Source: JAVVXB01 sp036651815
GTDB lineage: Bacteria > Bacillota > Clostridia > Christensenellales > CAG-138
Direction: 5' to 3'
DNA length: 64,000 bases
NCBI GenBank assembly: GCA_036651815.1
Contig: JAVVXB010000001.1
Coordinates: forward strand, 62,001 to 126,000
The notes below the pieces were generated by a model. The model made no database searches, was not told the origin of the DNA, and saw only the letters and a program-made list of their open reading frames with translations. Shown here piece after piece: positions 62,686 to 64,000 of this stretch (positions are counted from its first letter, which is position 1; every line of letters begins with the position of its first letter). Both the position numbers and the translations under genes were made by a program.

Positions 62686-63180
62686 GAAATATAACACTGA
62701 ATCCGTTAACTTCTGGATGTTGCTTTCCGTAAATGACAGTGCGGGATGTGCCTTTTACTCTCGGATGTTGCGTTCAATAAAAGATTGCAGCACGGTTGAG
62801 CTTTTTTATTTAAGCCCAATGAACCGTGTAGTCCTGGCAATGCTGCTAAGATATCTTCTGTCCGAAGATCTCGGCTTGATGCAAGAGTCAATCATGCTGC
62901 ATTTGCAGCAATGCATGGGCACAGTGGGCTGCAAAGTTACCAAGACCATGCCAAGATCTAATAGACTGTTTTTTTACAAAAGTCCGCGCGTATAGCGTGG
63001 ACTTCTTTGTATGATGGATTGTATAATGAAGTGCGCCGCCACAAATGGGCAGAAAGATAGTCAAAAATACAATATTCGTGTAGAATGTAGTCGTGAGACG
63101 TTATTCTAATGAAGGCGACACGATAAACGTCATCATTTTGCGACATTCAAGCCAAGACGTTCACAAGAAATATTGCCGTT
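62686..63180. other. Non-coding or decayed stretch after gntR
   Basis: Short open frames (for example 62717-62995) have no ribosome-binding site, no recognisable motif and atypical composition. I see only the hairpin at 62980-63004. It is probably debris beside the IS30 relic. Confidence 0.5.
62980..63004. terminator. Hairpin between gntR and the IS30 relic
   Basis: AAGTCCGCGC (62980-62989) pairs with GCGTGGACTT (62995-63004, one G-T pair) around 5 nt. A TTTTTTT run lies on its upstream side (62969-62975), CTTTG on the other. Weak terminator or remnant. Confidence 0.45.
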
Positions 63181-64000
63181 GGGCTACTTCAAAAATATAG
63201 CCGCCAAAGTCAACAACATTATCCCTGTATTGACCGAGCGTTTCGCCGCAATGCGCAGGTGAATAGAGACGTGAAACTGCGTAAGTCGCTTACTCTGCCA
63301 AGAAGAACGTAAGCCAGATCACGCGGAAAACAGGATGCAATCATTATGACCGTGATGGAGAAGAAGCCAACCGATTTTTGGTCGCCAGAGCAAATTGCAA
63401 ACCGCATGTCCTTGGGAGAATCAGCTTTATAACCTTAGCAATTGCCTTCATCAAGGGAAAACTGCTCATGTGCCTAGATAATAGGGCAAGCGACAAAAGC
63501 TCCTTGGAAAACGCGGGTAGCTTTCAGCCGGAGGTTCAACGCACAATCACCCAAAGGAGGTTCAATCTCGAGAGACCTTGGGAGACTGGGAACTTGACGG
63601 TATGGGATCACGCAGAAGCAGAAGCAAAGGCTGCGTTGCAATCGTTGTAACGCATAAAAGACATTAGAAAATGGTGCTGAAAACGGCTGATAAAACGGTA
63701 GAATCTGTGAAAAATTCCATTGCTCAGCTGTATAGTACATTGTCAAAAGATGCATTACGATAGTGCCTACTGCACAATTGTGTATTTTAAGCAGCCGCAT
63801 TTGCCGCTGCAACAAGCGCAGAAAAATTACCGATCGGGGAAGCGTTTGCTTGCTTTTAAGCTACCAATGACGAGTTGAGTTTACCATTATATTTTGCAGA
63901 CTCATATTTTTCATGGCAAAGAGGTAGTCATGAAAACGCAAATGGATTGCTTTGTGCGTTTTGCCCCAAGAAAACGAATCCTGCTTTGGTTGATTGATAG
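63181..64000 (+). pseudogene. Decayed IS30-family transposase (runs off the window)
   Basis: Homology to IS30-type transposases survives in two frames with several stops. One frame shows FWSPEQIANRM (63377-63409), the N-terminal landmark; after a frameshift another shows RPKEV-like HPKEVQSRETLGDWELD (about 63550-63598) with the first DDE aspartate, AQLYSTLSKDA (about 63723-63757), and YFADSYFSWQRGS then HENANGLL (about 63890-63950), holding the final catalytic Glu. At least five in-frame stops lie between these pieces, so no active enzyme is made. The left edge is uncertain; terminal repeats were not identified. Confidence 0.8.

Noticed and set aside
62717..62995. 92-codon plus-strand frame after gntR
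   Set aside because: No ribosome-binding site, no recognisable family, and it sits next to a decayed insertion sequence.
63378..63650. 90-codon frame near the window end as a gene
   Set aside because: The IS30 homology lies in the other two frames of the same stretch, so this frame is a by-product of a pseudogene.

Overview
The window is a stretch of chromosome from an endospore-forming member of the Bacillota, most likely class Clostridia. This is read from gene content and order: intact pro-sigma-K (37418-38107), a GerA-type germinant receptor operon (53794-57873), SepF/DivIVA division genes, RNase J, YlbF, an HslVU pair next to topA-trmFO, the plsX-acpP-rnc-smc-ftsY block and the dgt-dnaG-rpoD block. 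Base composition is moderate, and TTG starts and ATGA stop/start overlaps are common. No rRNA, tRNA or CRISPR array was seen. Genus-level assignment is not possible from what I can see.

Layout. 1-6641: M16 protease, all-alpha dUTPase, HlyD-like membrane protein, YggS, SepF, a DivIVA-like protein and a YgiQ-type radical SAM protein. 6674-14141: DUF177 protein, L32, PlsX, ACP, RNase III, SMC and FtsY (envelope lipid synthesis, RNA processing, chromosome segregation, protein targeting). 14142-14557 is a gene-poor gap holding a diverged 63-bp tandem duplication and the promoter of the next operon. 14558-20521: YlxM-Ffh, then S16-KhpA-RimM-TrmD, L19 with a structured leader, and RbgA-RNase HII-YraN (translation and ribosome assembly). 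20574-24882: an unusual 1283-residue double GT-C glycosyltransferase followed by a GtrA-like protein. 24915-33058: ComM, DprA, TopA, TrmFO, HslV, HslU. 33085-39609: cell-wall hydrolase lipoprotein, RNase J, YlbF, MltG, SigK and a DUF1846 protein. 39717-46044: Xaa-Pro peptidase, EF-P, a CD1247-like zinc-ribbon protein, dGTPase, primase and the housekeeping sigma factor.

46207-53706 is more accessory: a cytoplasmic BMP-type binding protein fused to a ParB-like N-terminal region, a metallophosphoesterase, a divergent XRE/S24 regulator, NAD-type malic enzyme and pyruvate phosphate dikinase. 53794-57873 is the ger operon behind a SigG-like promoter, ending in a 52-codon two-membrane-segment gene that resembles the small D subunits of germinant receptors. 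Then come DUF5685 and J-domain proteins, a class A PBP and a GntR/FCD regulator. From about 63180 to the end lies a decayed IS30-family transposase, visible only as fragments in two frames.

The most interesting items are the double GT-C fusion, the cytoplasmic BMP fusion, the small ger D-type gene, several genes whose -10 box lies so close to the ATG that the transcripts should be leaderless, and an inverted repeat at the promoter of the S24 regulator. All calls come from reading the sequence; no database search was run.
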